A DNA stretch of 64,000 bases from Planctomycetota bacterium (lineage in GTDB: Bacteria; Planctomycetota; Planctomycetia; Pirellulales; Pirellulaceae): NCBI GenBank assembly GCA_026692865.1, contig JAPLNI010000028.1, positions 232,779 through 296,778 on the forward strand, given 5' to 3'. The position numbers and the translations under genes were made by a program. The notes under the pieces were generated by a model, which was given only the letters and a program-made list of their open reading frames with translations, had not been told where the DNA came from and made no database searches. Position 1 is the first letter of the stretch. Each line of letters begins with the position of its first letter. Below are positions 1 to 8,314 of the stretch, piece after piece.

Positions 1-492
1 AGCCTCTGCAAGTTGTATCGATAGTGCCGATTCAAGCAGGGCGCAAGGCTGCCTAGGGGTGCCTACCGCAATGCCAGGTCCGACGACACTGCTGTAGACC
101 AATGTATTGAGCCTCGGGCGCCAGCCGAGTTCAAACGACTAACCATTCGCTTGAGTAAAAAAGTCCAACATCGTGGCTAGCGCCTGCGGCTCAATAAGAC
201 AGCACGCGCATTCTCGAACATGCGTCGATTGAAATGGTCGCAAGGGAAATTGAATCTTCTGCCGCTGACTTAGAAAAATTTCGAAAACAACTCAAGTCAC
301 GATCCGTATGCGTCGATGTTACGGAAAGTATCACTCGCTTTTGTGGCAGCCTCGATATTGGTTTGCCATTAGTCGGTTATGAGCTAGTGTTCAATTGTGC
401 CCGTTCTGGCATGGATGCCTAAGTTTCCGTGTAGCGTCCGATTCGACTGGATAGTCGAATTATGGATGCTCTACTAAGGTCATCCAAAATCT
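1..492. other. Leading non-coding stretch with a palindromic repeat pair
   Basis: No gene is supported here. A 62-codon open frame at 234-422 has no recognisable family, no clear ribosome binding site and no partner, so I do not call it. The stretch contains the inverted repeat pair at 105-197 (listed separately). The segment directly before cpaB (about 430-492) presumably carries its leader, but I see no clear promoter motif or ribosome binding site. Confidence 0.5.
105..197. repeat. REP-like inverted repeat pair (TGAGCC/GGCGCTAGCC family)
   Basis: Two arms face each other: 105-128 reads TATTGAGCCTCGGGCGCCAG onward, and 171-197, read on the minus strand, gives TTATTGAGCCGCAGGCGCTA onward. 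They match at nearly every position over about 22 bases and are separated by about 42 bases. The same unit, again as a facing pair, occurs at 41336-41416, and a single unit lies at 39784-39806. The arrangement is like REP/BIME elements. Function is unknown. Confidence 0.65.
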
Positions 493-1581
493 ATGCGTTC
501 TAAACCAATCGTCCTTTTGGCCGTTGCTCTCGGCTGCGGTGGGGTGGCGGCGTTTGCTGCGTCACAAGTAGTCCAGGACCGGCCTTCCCAAGCTATCGAG
601 ACGGTCGACATCCTTGTAGCCGCCAACGATATTGCCGTTAACACACGAATTTCACCAGAACGATTTGTTCTAGAAAAATGGCCTCGTGATCGGCTTCCCG
701 TTGGATTCGTTCAGGACCCCAAGTTAGTGGAAGGCAAATTCACGAACCAGCGTTTGTTTCAGGGCGAACCTCTACTCGAGCGAAAGATCAATACTTCTCG
801 CGAAAGCGTGGCTCAAACGATTCCTGTCGGCTATCGAGTATTCGATTTCGCTGTTGATAAGGATCGGGGTGCAACGGGTTACATTCAGCCAGGAGATCGC
901 GTTGACGTTCACGGATTCTTCGACAAGGGAGGCAAATTGCTTGAAAGCAAGAGCATTCTCGTGATAGAAAACGTTGAAGTTTTCATGGTCGATGGGATTG
1001 CAGTGCGAGGTGAAGAGACCGAAAAGTTAAAGCAAGCTTCGGTGATTCAGCTATTGATACGGTCTAGCCAGTTTGAGGCCTTGAACACGGCAGAAAACCT
1101 TGGAAAGCTAAAGTTATCGTTAACTCCGCCACAAGCGGATGAAAAGGATAAGGACAAAACCGATAACGGTGAACAGTTCTTAGAATGGGCAAGGTCTGCG
1201 GTGGTCGAGGCAGCACCTCCTACGACTGTTGCCGTGCCGCAATATGCGATGGAACCAGTCCAAACACGAGCGGCAAAAAAGATGGTTGTCATCTCGCCTG
1301 CCGGTACGGAAACTTATGAGTGGGATCGAGATGGCGACTTACCATTAAAAGTGAGTGGTGACTCCATAGCGAACGCCCAATCGTTCGCAGGGACTTCCAA
1401 TTCGAGAGCATCTGGCGACACGCCTTACGATTCGCCTAACCCGCAAAGTTCCTCAACGGGAATGATTTGGGATGGAATGCAATGGACTTGGGGAGGAACG
1501 GGATTCAAGCCTACGTATCCGAGTGCCGATGACGATAATACGGGAAAAGAGAATAATTCGGCGAGCAAATCGACACCGTAG
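493..1581 (+). CDS. cpaB: Flp pilus assembly protein CpaB
   Basis: This is a 362-residue CpaB/RcpC-family protein, thought to act in the periplasm with the secretin of the Tad (Flp) pilus machine. An N-terminal membrane anchor or signal segment covers residues 5-27. A SAF domain follows at about 38-105 (VDILVAANDIAVNTRISPER, ending near the FQGEPLLERKI segment). An RcpC-type region with IPVGYRVFDFAVD and GYIQPGDRVDVHG covers about 110-205. The last 70 residues are low-complexity, rich in Ser, Asn, Thr and Gly, and may be poorly structured. It lies 135 bp upstream of the cpaC secretin and 1.8 kb upstream of cpaE on the same strand, which supports the assignment. The start ATG is followed directly by the signal-like segment. 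Confidence 0.92.
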   Translation: MRSKPIVLLAVALGCGGVAAFAASQVVQDRPSQAIETVDILVAANDIAVNTRISPERFVLEKWPRDRLPVGFVQDPKLVEGKFTNQRLFQGEPLLERKINTSRESVAQTIPVGYRVFDFAVDKDRGATGYIQPGDRVDVHGFFDKGGKLLESKSILVIENVEVFMVDGIAVRGEETEKLKQASVIQLLIRSSQFEALNTAENLGKLKLSLTPPQADEKDKDKTDNGEQFLEWARSAVVEAAPPTTVAVPQYAMEPVQTRAAKKMVVISPAGTETYEWDRDGDLPLKVSGDSIANAQSFAGTSNSRASGDTPYDSPNPQSSSTGMIWDGMQWTWGGTGFKPTYPSADDDNTGKENNSASKSTP

Positions 1582-1716
1582 TTATTGGCAATCAACACCC
1601 TAACTGAATTTCCGAACGGACTACAAGAAACGCGGTATTCGTCAACGCCAAGGATGGCTTAGACATTTACCGTTTCCGGATCGGCTAACACGCAGACTCA
1701 CAAGGACGTGGTTCTA

Positions 1717-3318
1717 ATGTCGAAATCGAAATGCGTTGCAATCAGCAGGTACATCCCTTGGGCTGTCGTTGTTTTGCTCTCTACTATGCCAAGCCCTTCG
1801 GAAACTCACGGGCAGCAAAATGCGGAGAATCTGTTGCCACCGACGGTAGGCATGTTCGTTGTGACAAAGTCTAATGAACAGCTTCAACTGGTTGTCAACA
1901 CGTCTCAAATGGTTTCGCTCGGCGAAGACATCGACCGCGCTGTAGTCGACAATGACGCAGTGCTGGGAGTTCGGCCTATGGGTCGCAAAGAGCTTTTGAT
2001 TTCTGCAAAAGCGACGGGTATAGCGAGAGTTGATTTGTATGCACCCAATAATAAGGTTTTCACCGTTCAAGTCGTTGTTCTAGGCGACGCACGCGAGCTT
2101 GAAGCGATCTTGCGATCTGAATTTCCGATGTCTGCTCTGGTCGTTCGACCTATTCAAAATGCCGTCATTTTAAGCGGTCAAGTCAACGCAGATGAGCACG
2201 TTGATCAAGCAGTTGCAATTGCAGAGCAATATTACCCGACGGTTATTAACCGAATTCAAGTACTTGGTGTGCACACAATTATGTTGCATACAAAGGTAAT
2301 GGAAGTTTCTAGAACAAAATTGCGATCTTTGGGTGTCGACTGGGCTCTCGACGGAAGCAACGCATCATTCCAGCAGGCGGTCGCGGGAACGCTCGGTGTG
2401 CCTGATCCAACCACTGGAGCCCGACCTGTCGGTGGCGATAACTTCCGATTCGCTATCTTTGATAACGACACAACATTCATTGCATCGATCAAAGCATTGC
2501 AAGAGCGAAATCTGGTGAAAATCATGGCCGATCCAACGGTGGTTGCGATCGATGGACGACCGGCTAGCTTCAACTCGGGCGGTGAGTTTCCAATCTTGGT
2601 CCCTCAGGGACTTGGACAGGTTGGCGTTGAGTTTCGCGAGTTCGGAACACGATTAGACTTTGTCGCAAAGGTTCGTGGCGATGGACGCATTTGGTTAGAA
2701 GTTCGACCAACAATCAGCGAAATCGACGCAGCCCGCTCAGTAACTTTCCAAGGCACGACGGTTCCCGGACTCCGATCGCGATTTGTTGACACGGCTGTCG
2801 AGCTACAAGCTGGTCAGACGCTCGCACTCGCAGGACTTCTTCAATCGCGAACCGAATCTCAATCTTTGGGCATACCAGGGTTGTGTGATTTGCCACTATT
2901 TGGAGCCCTGTTCCGAAGCAACCGCGAAATTCAAAACGAGGTAGAACTGTTGATAACCGTAACGCCCGACTTTGCTGGAGCGATGGATCCATCTCAAGTT
3001 CCTCCAGGCGGTCCTGGTTACAACTCACAGAGCCCGTCCGATAAGGAGCTTTATTGGAGAGGTTACATAGAAACTCCAAATCCATGTAACCCATCGATGC
3101 CCGGAAGCGGCGGCCCAGGAAGTTGCGGTCCTGGCGGCTTCAGCGAACCTCAAACTCTTCCATCTCCGGCAGAAATGTATAACAAGTCCGCACCATCATT
3201 TCCACCTCAAGGATTTTCGCAAACCGGAACCAGGGTTCCGCCAAACGGTGCCGCTCCTGCTGGATACCGAGTTACCTACCAAGGTAGCGCCGGAAGCTTA
3301 AAGCAACCGAACCGATAA
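1717..3318 (+). CDS. cpaC: Tad pilus secretin CpaC (type II/III secretion family)
   Basis: This is the outer-membrane secretin that forms the channel for the Flp pilus. It has a signal peptide (residues 1-33), an N-terminal pilus-secretin domain at about 40-120 (LVVNTSQMVSLGEDIDRAVV), a BON-like domain at about 125-190 (AVILSGQVNADEHVDQAVAI) and the secretin core at about 240-420 (VKIMADPTVVAIDGRPASFN, VELQAGQTLALAGLLQS, DLPLFGALFRS, ELLITVTPDF). The C-terminal ~100 residues are rich in Pro, Gly and Ser. I prefer the ATG at 1717, because an AAGGA motif lies about 10 bases before it. A GTG at 1708 would add three residues but sits too close to that motif. It is flanked by cpaB and cpaE. Confidence 0.92.
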   Translation: MSKSKCVAISRYIPWAVVVLLSTMPSPSETHGQQNAENLLPPTVGMFVVTKSNEQLQLVVNTSQMVSLGEDIDRAVVDNDAVLGVRPMGRKELLISAKATGIARVDLYAPNNKVFTVQVVVLGDARELEAILRSEFPMSALVVRPIQNAVILSGQVNADEHVDQAVAIAEQYYPTVINRIQVLGVHTIMLHTKVMEVSRTKLRSLGVDWALDGSNASFQQAVAGTLGVPDPTTGARPVGGDNFRFAIFDNDTTFIASIKALQERNLVKIMADPTVVAIDGRPASFNSGGEFPILVPQGLGQVGVEFREFGTRLDFVAKVRGDGRIWLEVRPTISEIDAARSVTFQGTTVPGLRSRFVDTAVELQAGQTLALAGLLQSRTESQSLGIPGLCDLPLFGALFRSNREIQNEVELLITVTPDFAGAMDPSQVPPGGPGYNSQSPSDKELYWRGYIETPNPCNPSMPGSGGPGSCGPGGFSEPQTLPSPAEMYNKSAPSFPPQGFSQTGTRVPPNGAAPAGYRVTYQGSAGSLKQPNR

Positions 3319-3379
3319 CTTGCATCCCATTCGTTACTGAGACCTTATTCGGTATTCGCCTTAACAATACAAGTGCATC

Positions 3380-4636
3380 ATGAGCAATGTTATTCGTCTA
3401 GCTTTAGTAGATCCTCACGATGATTCTCGCGAGTCACTCAAATCAATGTTGATTGGTATGGATATCGTTTGGCTCGAAGCAGAGTGCAGCCGATATGAAT
3501 TTTTTCAGGATGTTGTTTCGCAAACCAATCCTGACGTGGGTGTGATCAACCTGGATGGCAACCCCGAAAAAGCCATCGCCTTGATCGAAAGGATCCGCGT
3601 TTCTACGCCTGATTGCGTTCTTCTTGCGTTATCGAAAAACACTGACGGACCAACTATTCTTCGAACCATTCGTGCGGGTGTCTGTGAGTTCCTTACGCTT
3701 CCTATCGAAGTGGAGGAAGTTCATAGCGCTCTGAACCGAATTCAAGAAGCAAAATTTGGTTCTGGCGACTCTCGTGTTCGAACTTGCAAGATGATCGCCA
3801 TTGCAGGAGCCACCGGTGGTGTGGGATGTACATCGATTGCTGTCAACATCGGATGCAACTTGGCAAGCAACCCCGAGAACTCCGTCGCCCTTGTCGATCT
3901 TGATCTCGCACTCGGTGATGCCGATGTGTTCCTAGATTCGATACCCGACTACAGTCTCCTCGATGTGACCGAGAACGTAGCCCGGCTCGACTTTCAACTG
4001 CTTCGTAAAAGTCTTACCAAGCATTCCTCGGGACTCTACTTGTTGCCCCGACCAGTCCAGTTGCAAGAACTAACGGCGATTAATCCAGAGAGCCTTCGCC
4101 GAGTCATAGGTCTTCTTCGTGCATCTTTCACGCACGTTGTGATCGATACTTCAAAGTCGTTCAGTGCGGTTGATCTCACGGCAATGGAATTGGTCAACGA
4201 AGTCGCGTTGATTGTCCAGCTAGACCTGCCATGCCTTCGTAACATGGTTCGATTGCTGATGAGCTTTCAAGAGATGGACAACATTCGCGATAAGGTAAAA
4301 GTTGTCGTGAATCGGATGGGACTTGAGAGTGGCCAAATCAGCTTGAAGAAAGCTCGCGAAACGATAGGACGCGATGTTTTTCATCAAATTCCGAACGATT
4401 ACCGAACGATGATCGAAATGCGGAACAACGGTGTACCGTTGATCGAGCAAGCTCCTAAAGCACCGATAACTCAATCGATCATGCAATTGACGGACATGCT
4501 TGTTGGAAATGTCACCGAACCAATAGAAGCAGATGGCCAACCAAGCAAAGCTAAATCGGTTGCTGGAGCAGCTGGATGGTTGAATTTCTGGCAAGGGAAA
4601 CCTGGCGCTAAACCCGCAGCAAAGGCGACAACATAA
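3380..4636 (+). CDS. cpaE: Tad pilus ATPase-like localisation protein CpaE/TadZ
   Basis: This 418-residue protein has the CpaE/TadZ layout: an N-terminal receiver-like domain (about 5-115) and a ParA/MinD-like ATPase domain (about 135-380). In the receiver part an Asp is kept near VGVINLDG, but the usual conserved Lys is replaced in the CEFLTLP segment, so phosphorylation is doubtful. The ATPase P-loop reads GATGGVGCTSIAVN and lacks both Lys residues of the ParA consensus KGGVGKT. The Walker A' Asp segment is present as VALVDLDLALGDADVF. TadZ proteins are known to be atypical ATPases that mark the pole for pilus assembly. The C-terminal ~40 residues look like a tail. It is the last recognisable tad gene here: no cpaF, tadB or tadC follows. 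Confidence 0.88.
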   Translation: MSNVIRLALVDPHDDSRESLKSMLIGMDIVWLEAECSRYEFFQDVVSQTNPDVGVINLDGNPEKAIALIERIRVSTPDCVLLALSKNTDGPTILRTIRAGVCEFLTLPIEVEEVHSALNRIQEAKFGSGDSRVRTCKMIAIAGATGGVGCTSIAVNIGCNLASNPENSVALVDLDLALGDADVFLDSIPDYSLLDVTENVARLDFQLLRKSLTKHSSGLYLLPRPVQLQELTAINPESLRRVIGLLRASFTHVVIDTSKSFSAVDLTAMELVNEVALIVQLDLPCLRNMVRLLMSFQEMDNIRDKVKVVVNRMGLESGQISLKKARETIGRDVFHQIPNDYRTMIEMRNNGVPLIEQAPKAPITQSIMQLTDMLVGNVTEPIEADGQPSKAKSVAGAAGWLNFWQGKPGAKPAAKATT

Positions 4637-4690
4637 TAGATCCCGTTATAATGATTGGTGTAAAACCCGATCCGAGTAACAAGGCTCAAA

Positions 4691-5371
4691 GTGAACTATC
4701 TCGCTCATGCGTATCGATTTTTGGATAATCCCTACTTCGTAGCGGGCGTCGCACTTCCAGACTGGCTAAGTGTCGTCGGAAGGCAATATCGAGCTCGTTC
4801 CAACGCTGCAAAAATCGCTTTAGCTGATCTCCTCCGTCAAGTTGACACTCTTGCAAAAGATGTAGATCGCGCGCTGGTCGGTGATTTTCTAAATGGCGTT
4901 ATTCAGCATCATGTTGATGACGATGCCTTTCACCAGAACGAGACGTTTATCCTGACCAGTGCAAAACTCTCGATTGCACTGCGAGCCATTCATGGTCCCG
5001 ATAGCTCGATCCGATCGGGATTTCTCGGGCATATCGTCGTTGAACTTTTGCTAGACGATACGCTTAGCCGATCGGACCAAAACTTGCTTCGAGAGTACTA
5101 TCGAGTCGTCGATAGTTTAGATCGAAAACTGGTTTGTAAAGCTGCGACTCTTGCCGTCGGAAAAGATGTCGTCGGCCTGGACACATGGATTGACCGATTT
5201 GTAAAAGAGCGGTTCTTAGAAGACTACTCAGATGACCGACGGTTGCTTCGACGACTGAACCAAATCATGAAGCGTGTCGGATTAGAACAGCTAGGAGATG
5301 AAACGCTCGCCTGGCTGGCATTCTGTCGCGAAGAAGTAAACCGCCTTTCGAGCGAACTGTTGCCCAAGTAA
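4691..5371 (+). CDS. AcpH-like (acyl carrier protein phosphodiesterase family) protein
   Basis: This is a 226-residue protein with a GTG start. Its opening MNYLAHAYRF and the GDFLNGVIQHHVDDDAFH block resemble the AcpH/DUF479 family, in which the N-terminal AH and later Asp/His residues bind metal. AcpH removes phosphopantetheine from acyl carrier protein, but many family members are unstudied and this one is divergent (for example VALPDWL instead of the usual NLLGDF). A helical segment GFLGHIVVELLLDD could supply further metal ligands. It begins 54 bases after cpaE on the same strand and could be co-transcribed, although nothing suggests a role in pili. Function is inferred from weak family resemblance only. 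Confidence 0.6.
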   Translation: MNYLAHAYRFLDNPYFVAGVALPDWLSVVGRQYRARSNAAKIALADLLRQVDTLAKDVDRALVGDFLNGVIQHHVDDDAFHQNETFILTSAKLSIALRAIHGPDSSIRSGFLGHIVVELLLDDTLSRSDQNLLREYYRVVDSLDRKLVCKAATLAVGKDVVGLDTWIDRFVKERFLEDYSDDRRLLRRLNQIMKRVGLEQLGDETLAWLAFCREEVNRLSSELLPK

Positions 5372-5384
5372 ATTAGTCTTACGT

Positions 5385-5906
5385 TCAGCGAATAGGTGTT
5401 TTGCCAAGTAACCTTCGAAGCATTCCAATTTGGCCAGAATGAATCGATTCGTGAAGTGGACAAAACATCAAGGCGCCTAAACGGAGCGGATGAACCGCAT
5501 AAGGCATGTCGGTAGGCTCGCCAAGCGAACTGGCCGGCAACGAAGCTGATTCGAGCATCGCTTGCTGGTGAATTTTATCCAGGATATTGAGAAGGTCCTC
5601 TGGGAGAACGCCTGTTGCCTCAGCCGAAACTGCCGACGTTCCGCGACTGAATTTTTTGCGAAGCCAACCCGGCATTAGCTCCAGGTCCCCTTCAGCACGA
5701 CCTCGCTGCCGAAACAGCATCAACCCGTATTCGGCCACAGCCAAATGCCCGACTTGCCACGCAAGATGCGTTGGAATCCCCGCTGGTTGTTCGTACCATG
5801 CTTCGAAAGGAATATCCGACACCATGGTGAGTGTATACTCTCGGGCAAATCGCATTTGCCCCACCGCTGCGTCGCGCTGGAATAGAATCTCGTTGTCGCT
5901 TAACAT
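5385..5906 (-). CDS. DinB-family putative metalloenzyme
   Basis: This 173-residue protein has the DinB/YfiT four-helix-bundle pattern. An N-terminal helix is followed by HLAWQVGHLAVAEY with the first metal His (H54), and a C-terminal PLHESIHSGQIGMLRR segment gives the paired His residues (about H152 and H156). Family members include thiol-dependent transferases such as bacillithiol transferases and many of unknown substrate. It converges on the AcpH-like gene, with only 13 bases between the two stop codons, and diverges from mtnB. I cannot name the substrate. Confidence 0.75.
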   Translation of the reverse strand: MLSDNEILFQRDAAVGQMRFAREYTLTMVSDIPFEAWYEQPAGIPTHLAWQVGHLAVAEYGLMLFRQRGRAEGDLELMPGWLRKKFSRGTSAVSAEATGVLPEDLLNILDKIHQQAMLESASLPASSLGEPTDMPYAVHPLRLGALMFCPLHESIHSGQIGMLRRLLGKTPIR

Positions 5907-6014
5907 GCTTCTTGAAACCTTGCCGTTGCTTAGGAATCACCCTGTAATGTTTAAAACGTAATCTCTACGCGATTTAAACCCAGTTTGTAACCCCATCGCC
6001 CGAATAAACAATCC

Positions 6015-6692
6015 ATGACGGAACAATCTCTCAATTCGGAACTGTTGCAATCCACAGTTCATCAATACCCGTGGCTAGGCGAAAGCATCGATCGGCTTCG
6101 CGAAGTTGGGCACGACTACTGGAGTCGCGGATGGTCGCGTGGAACCAGTAGTAACTACAGCGTTGTCTTCGATAGGAATCCCTTCCGGCTTTTGGTTACC
6201 GCTTCGGGAAAAGACAAAGGACACCTCGGCAGAAACGATTTTGTTATCGTTGATCAAGATGGTAACTTGACCCCCACAGATCAAGCGAAATCAAGTGCCG
6301 AGACACTCTTGCATTGCTCCGCAGTCCTTCACCAAAACGCAGGAGCCGTTCTTCACACGCATAGTGTTTGGGCGACGATTTTGTCGCAACACTACTCGGC
6401 TTTGAAAGGGATTTGGATCGAAGGATTTGAAATGCTCAAGGGTTTAGAAGGAATCTCCACCCACGAAAGCAAAATTTGGCTACCCATATTCGACAATACG
6501 CAAGATATCCCAGCCCTTCGTAAGGAAGTGGAAGCCTACTGGTTGAAAAATCCTTCCACCCGATGTTGGGGGTACCTGATTCGACAACATGGGATGTATT
6601 GCTGGGGATCTGACCTTTCTCAGGCGATTCGCCATATGGAAGTGCTTGAGTTTTTATTAGAATGTCTAGGTAGAAGGATGAGCGTCTTGTAG
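6015..6692 (+). CDS. mtnB: Methylthioribulose-1-phosphate dehydratase
   Basis: This 225-residue class II aldolase-fold enzyme dehydrates 5-methylthioribulose-1-phosphate in the methionine salvage pathway. The family signatures are a substrate loop with RGWSRGTSSNYSV at about 38-50, SGKDKGHLG at 64-72, an acid residue in SSAETLLH, and the zinc ligands of HTHS at 114-116. A third His follows in the RQHGMYCWG segment at about 190. Length matches the family. No other methionine-salvage gene (mtnA, mtnC, mtnD) lies nearby. The small genes that follow on the same strand are not obviously linked in function. Confidence 0.9.
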   Translation: MTEQSLNSELLQSTVHQYPWLGESIDRLREVGHDYWSRGWSRGTSSNYSVVFDRNPFRLLVTASGKDKGHLGRNDFVIVDQDGNLTPTDQAKSSAETLLHCSAVLHQNAGAVLHTHSVWATILSQHYSALKGIWIEGFEMLKGLEGISTHESKIWLPIFDNTQDIPALRKEVEAYWLKNPSTRCWGYLIRQHGMYCWGSDLSQAIRHMEVLEFLLECLGRRMSVL

Positions 6693-6724
6693 TTTCGGTA
6701 ACCCAAATTTAACGGACACCTACA

Positions 6725-6976
6725 ATGGAAGTTCAGGATGAGTACGTCGAAATAGCGGGCCAACAACCTAAGCGAGGCCACACTCCTCTTGGGGCCATCT
6801 TTCTGTTAGGAACGGTGCTAATCTCCGGAGCCTTTGTAGTTTTTGGAAGAGGAATGCTGCAGAGCCATTTTCTTTCACAAGAATTGGAGCAATCCAGAAG
6901 GACCGTAGTCGTTGACTACGATGGCAATGTAACGAACGAGCCAAGCTTTGAAGCCAGTTCCTTAAGTAATAGATGA
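6725..6976 (+). CDS. Small single-pass membrane protein, unknown function
   Basis: This 83-residue frame starts 32 bases after mtnB. It has one hydrophobic segment at about residues 22-42 (LGAIFLLGTVLISGAFVVFG), with a charged N-terminus and a soluble tail of about 40 residues containing VVVDYDGNVTNE. I do not recognise a family. There is no strong ribosome binding site before the ATG. It may be translated together with mtnB. Confidence 0.45.
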   Translation: MEVQDEYVEIAGQQPKRGHTPLGAIFLLGTVLISGAFVVFGRGMLQSHFLSQELEQSRRTVVVDYDGNVTNEPSFEASSLSNR

Positions 6977-7037
6977 GAATCCACAGCTTTATGCAGGACC
7001 TCAACAAGTAAGCCTTTAATCAGATTAGTGGAATGTA

Positions 7038-7427
7038 ATGCGTGTCGGTGAAGTCGTAAAACTAGCGTACGATCGAAATTATGGATTTATCCGCGCGGAT
7101 AACTTTCGTGATGATATTTTCTTCCACTTCTCGACAGTCGTTGGCTCCAATCCAGAACGATGGTTCCTCGGTCAAGAAGTCGAGTTCGATTTGAACGAAG
7201 TACGCCGACTGGAACTTGGTGAGCTGAAGGCAGAAAAAGTACAAGCCGCATCACGCCCGTTATCCCACAAGCTGGATGAGACTCAGCAAGTTGGTATGAC
7301 CCCAGTACACCATCCTCGCGCGAAACGACGCAAACCTCTCTGGCGTGAGAAGTCAGCAAATGGCGATCAAGCCCCGACGCCATCCGATGACTCAGACGTG
7401 AGCACGAAACCCAGCGAAGCGAACTAG
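7038..7427 (+). CDS. Cold-shock-domain-like protein
   Basis: This is a 129-residue protein. Residues 1-70 fit a cold-shock (OB) fold: VGEVVKLAYDRNYGFIRAD resembles the GxVKxFNxxKGFGFI motif, followed by DDIFFHFSTV, which resembles DVFVHxS. These two motifs correspond to RNP1 and RNP2 in nucleic-acid-binding cold-shock proteins. The C-terminal 50 residues are basic and then Ser/Asp-rich, probably disordered. It is longer than classic Csp proteins (about 70 residues) and lacks the exact KGFGF aromatic set. RNA or single-stranded DNA binding is inferred. Confidence 0.7.
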   Translation: MRVGEVVKLAYDRNYGFIRADNFRDDIFFHFSTVVGSNPERWFLGQEVEFDLNEVRRLELGELKAEKVQAASRPLSHKLDETQQVGMTPVHHPRAKRRKPLWREKSANGDQAPTPSDDSDVSTKPSEAN

Positions 7428-7510
7428 CGCTTCGTTGAGTTAATAAGCGGGACGTCGTACTTCGTAGCAGATGTCGTAAGACTTCTGCGTCTTCTAGCTT
7501 ATCCATAGAC

Positions 7511-7572
7511 ATCCGAACTCTTACGAATTCGGATAATCTAATATCTAGACTGGACCAATCAATTGATCGGTC
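7511..7572. terminator. Two hairpins between convergent genes
   Basis: Between the cold-shock-like gene (plus strand) and the PhoB-type regulator (minus strand) lie a 7-bp stem, ATCCGAA at 7511-7517 with TTCGGAT at 7528-7534, and a near-perfect 20-base palindrome, GACCAATCAATTGATCGGTC, at 7553-7572. They could end transcription from both sides, but no long T-run follows, so this is tentative. Confidence 0.35.
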
Positions 7573-7594
7573 TTACAAGAACCCGTCTTGCACT

Positions 7595-8314
7595 CTAAAT
7601 ACTCGACTCTTCTTCACCGTCAGTAAGGTTCTCTTTGAAGCGATAGCCGACGCCGCGAACAGTTTCGATCACGTCAGCTTTGCCTTCCATCTTGCGCCGA
7701 AGAGCACGAATATGGACATCGATCGTTCGCTCTAATACTAACGTGTCTTCGCCTAAGGCCGCATCTATCAACTCAGATCGTTCGAAAGCGCGTCCTGGTT
7801 GTCGAATCAATGTATCGAGCAGGCGAAACTCGCTCTTGGTTAGATCCATCAATTCGCCGTGTATCATGACTCGATGACGCATCCGATCAACAACGACTCC
7901 CAATCGCGAAACCAAATCGAGTTGCGGATCTGGTACAGATGATTTGCGTCGCTGCAAAGCTTTTATACGCTCTAATAGAACGCGAATGCTAAATGGCTTT
8001 ACAACGTAGTCATCTGCACCGACGGAAAAGCCAATCAGTTGATCGGACTCTTCGCTCTTGGCCGTCAGCATCAATATCAATACATTCTTCGTATCAGGGT
8101 TAGCTCGCAGCCTTTTACAAACCTCAATACCGTCAATTACCGGGAGCATGACGTCCAAGAGTATGATGTCCGGTTGCTTGACTTGAGCTTGATTCAATCC
8201 ATCGCGGCCGTCATGTGCCCTGGAGACATCATAAGCTGCCTTCTGCATGTTGTACTCAAGGATCTCTGACAAGGAGCGGTCGTCCTCGATGATTAGAACT
8301 TTAGTCTTTGCCAT
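7595..8314 (-). CDS. PhoB/OmpR-family response regulator
   Basis: This is a 239-residue two-component regulator. The receiver domain (1-120) has the acidic pair D11-D12, phospho-acceptor D54 in ILLDVMLP, T84 and K106 in VVKPFS. The winged-helix DNA-binding domain covers about 135-230 (LTKSEFRLLDTLIRQPGRAF, TIDVHIRALRRKM, VRGVGYRF). It overlaps the end of phoU by 14 bases on the same strand, which points to translational coupling and a role in phosphate control like PhoB. No PhoR kinase or Pst transporter lies in the window, so the partner kinase is unknown. Confidence 0.9.
   Translation of the reverse strand: MAKTKVLIIEDDRSLSEILEYNMQKAAYDVSRAHDGRDGLNQAQVKQPDIILLDVMLPVIDGIEVCKRLRANPDTKNVLILMLTAKSEESDQLIGFSVGADDYVVKPFSIRVLLERIKALQRRKSSVPDPQLDLVSRLGVVVDRMRHRVMIHGELMDLTKSEFRLLDTLIRQPGRAFERSELIDAALGEDTLVLERTIDVHIRALRRKMEGKADVIETVRGVGYRFKENLTDGEEESSI

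Noticed and set aside
234..422. 62-codon open frame
   Set aside because: No family, no ribosome binding site, in a repeat-bearing leader; length is expected by chance.
7553..7572. Operator-like palindrome GACCAATCAATTGATCGGTC
   Set aside because: It lies between two convergent stop codons, where an operator is unlikely; listed only as a possible terminator.
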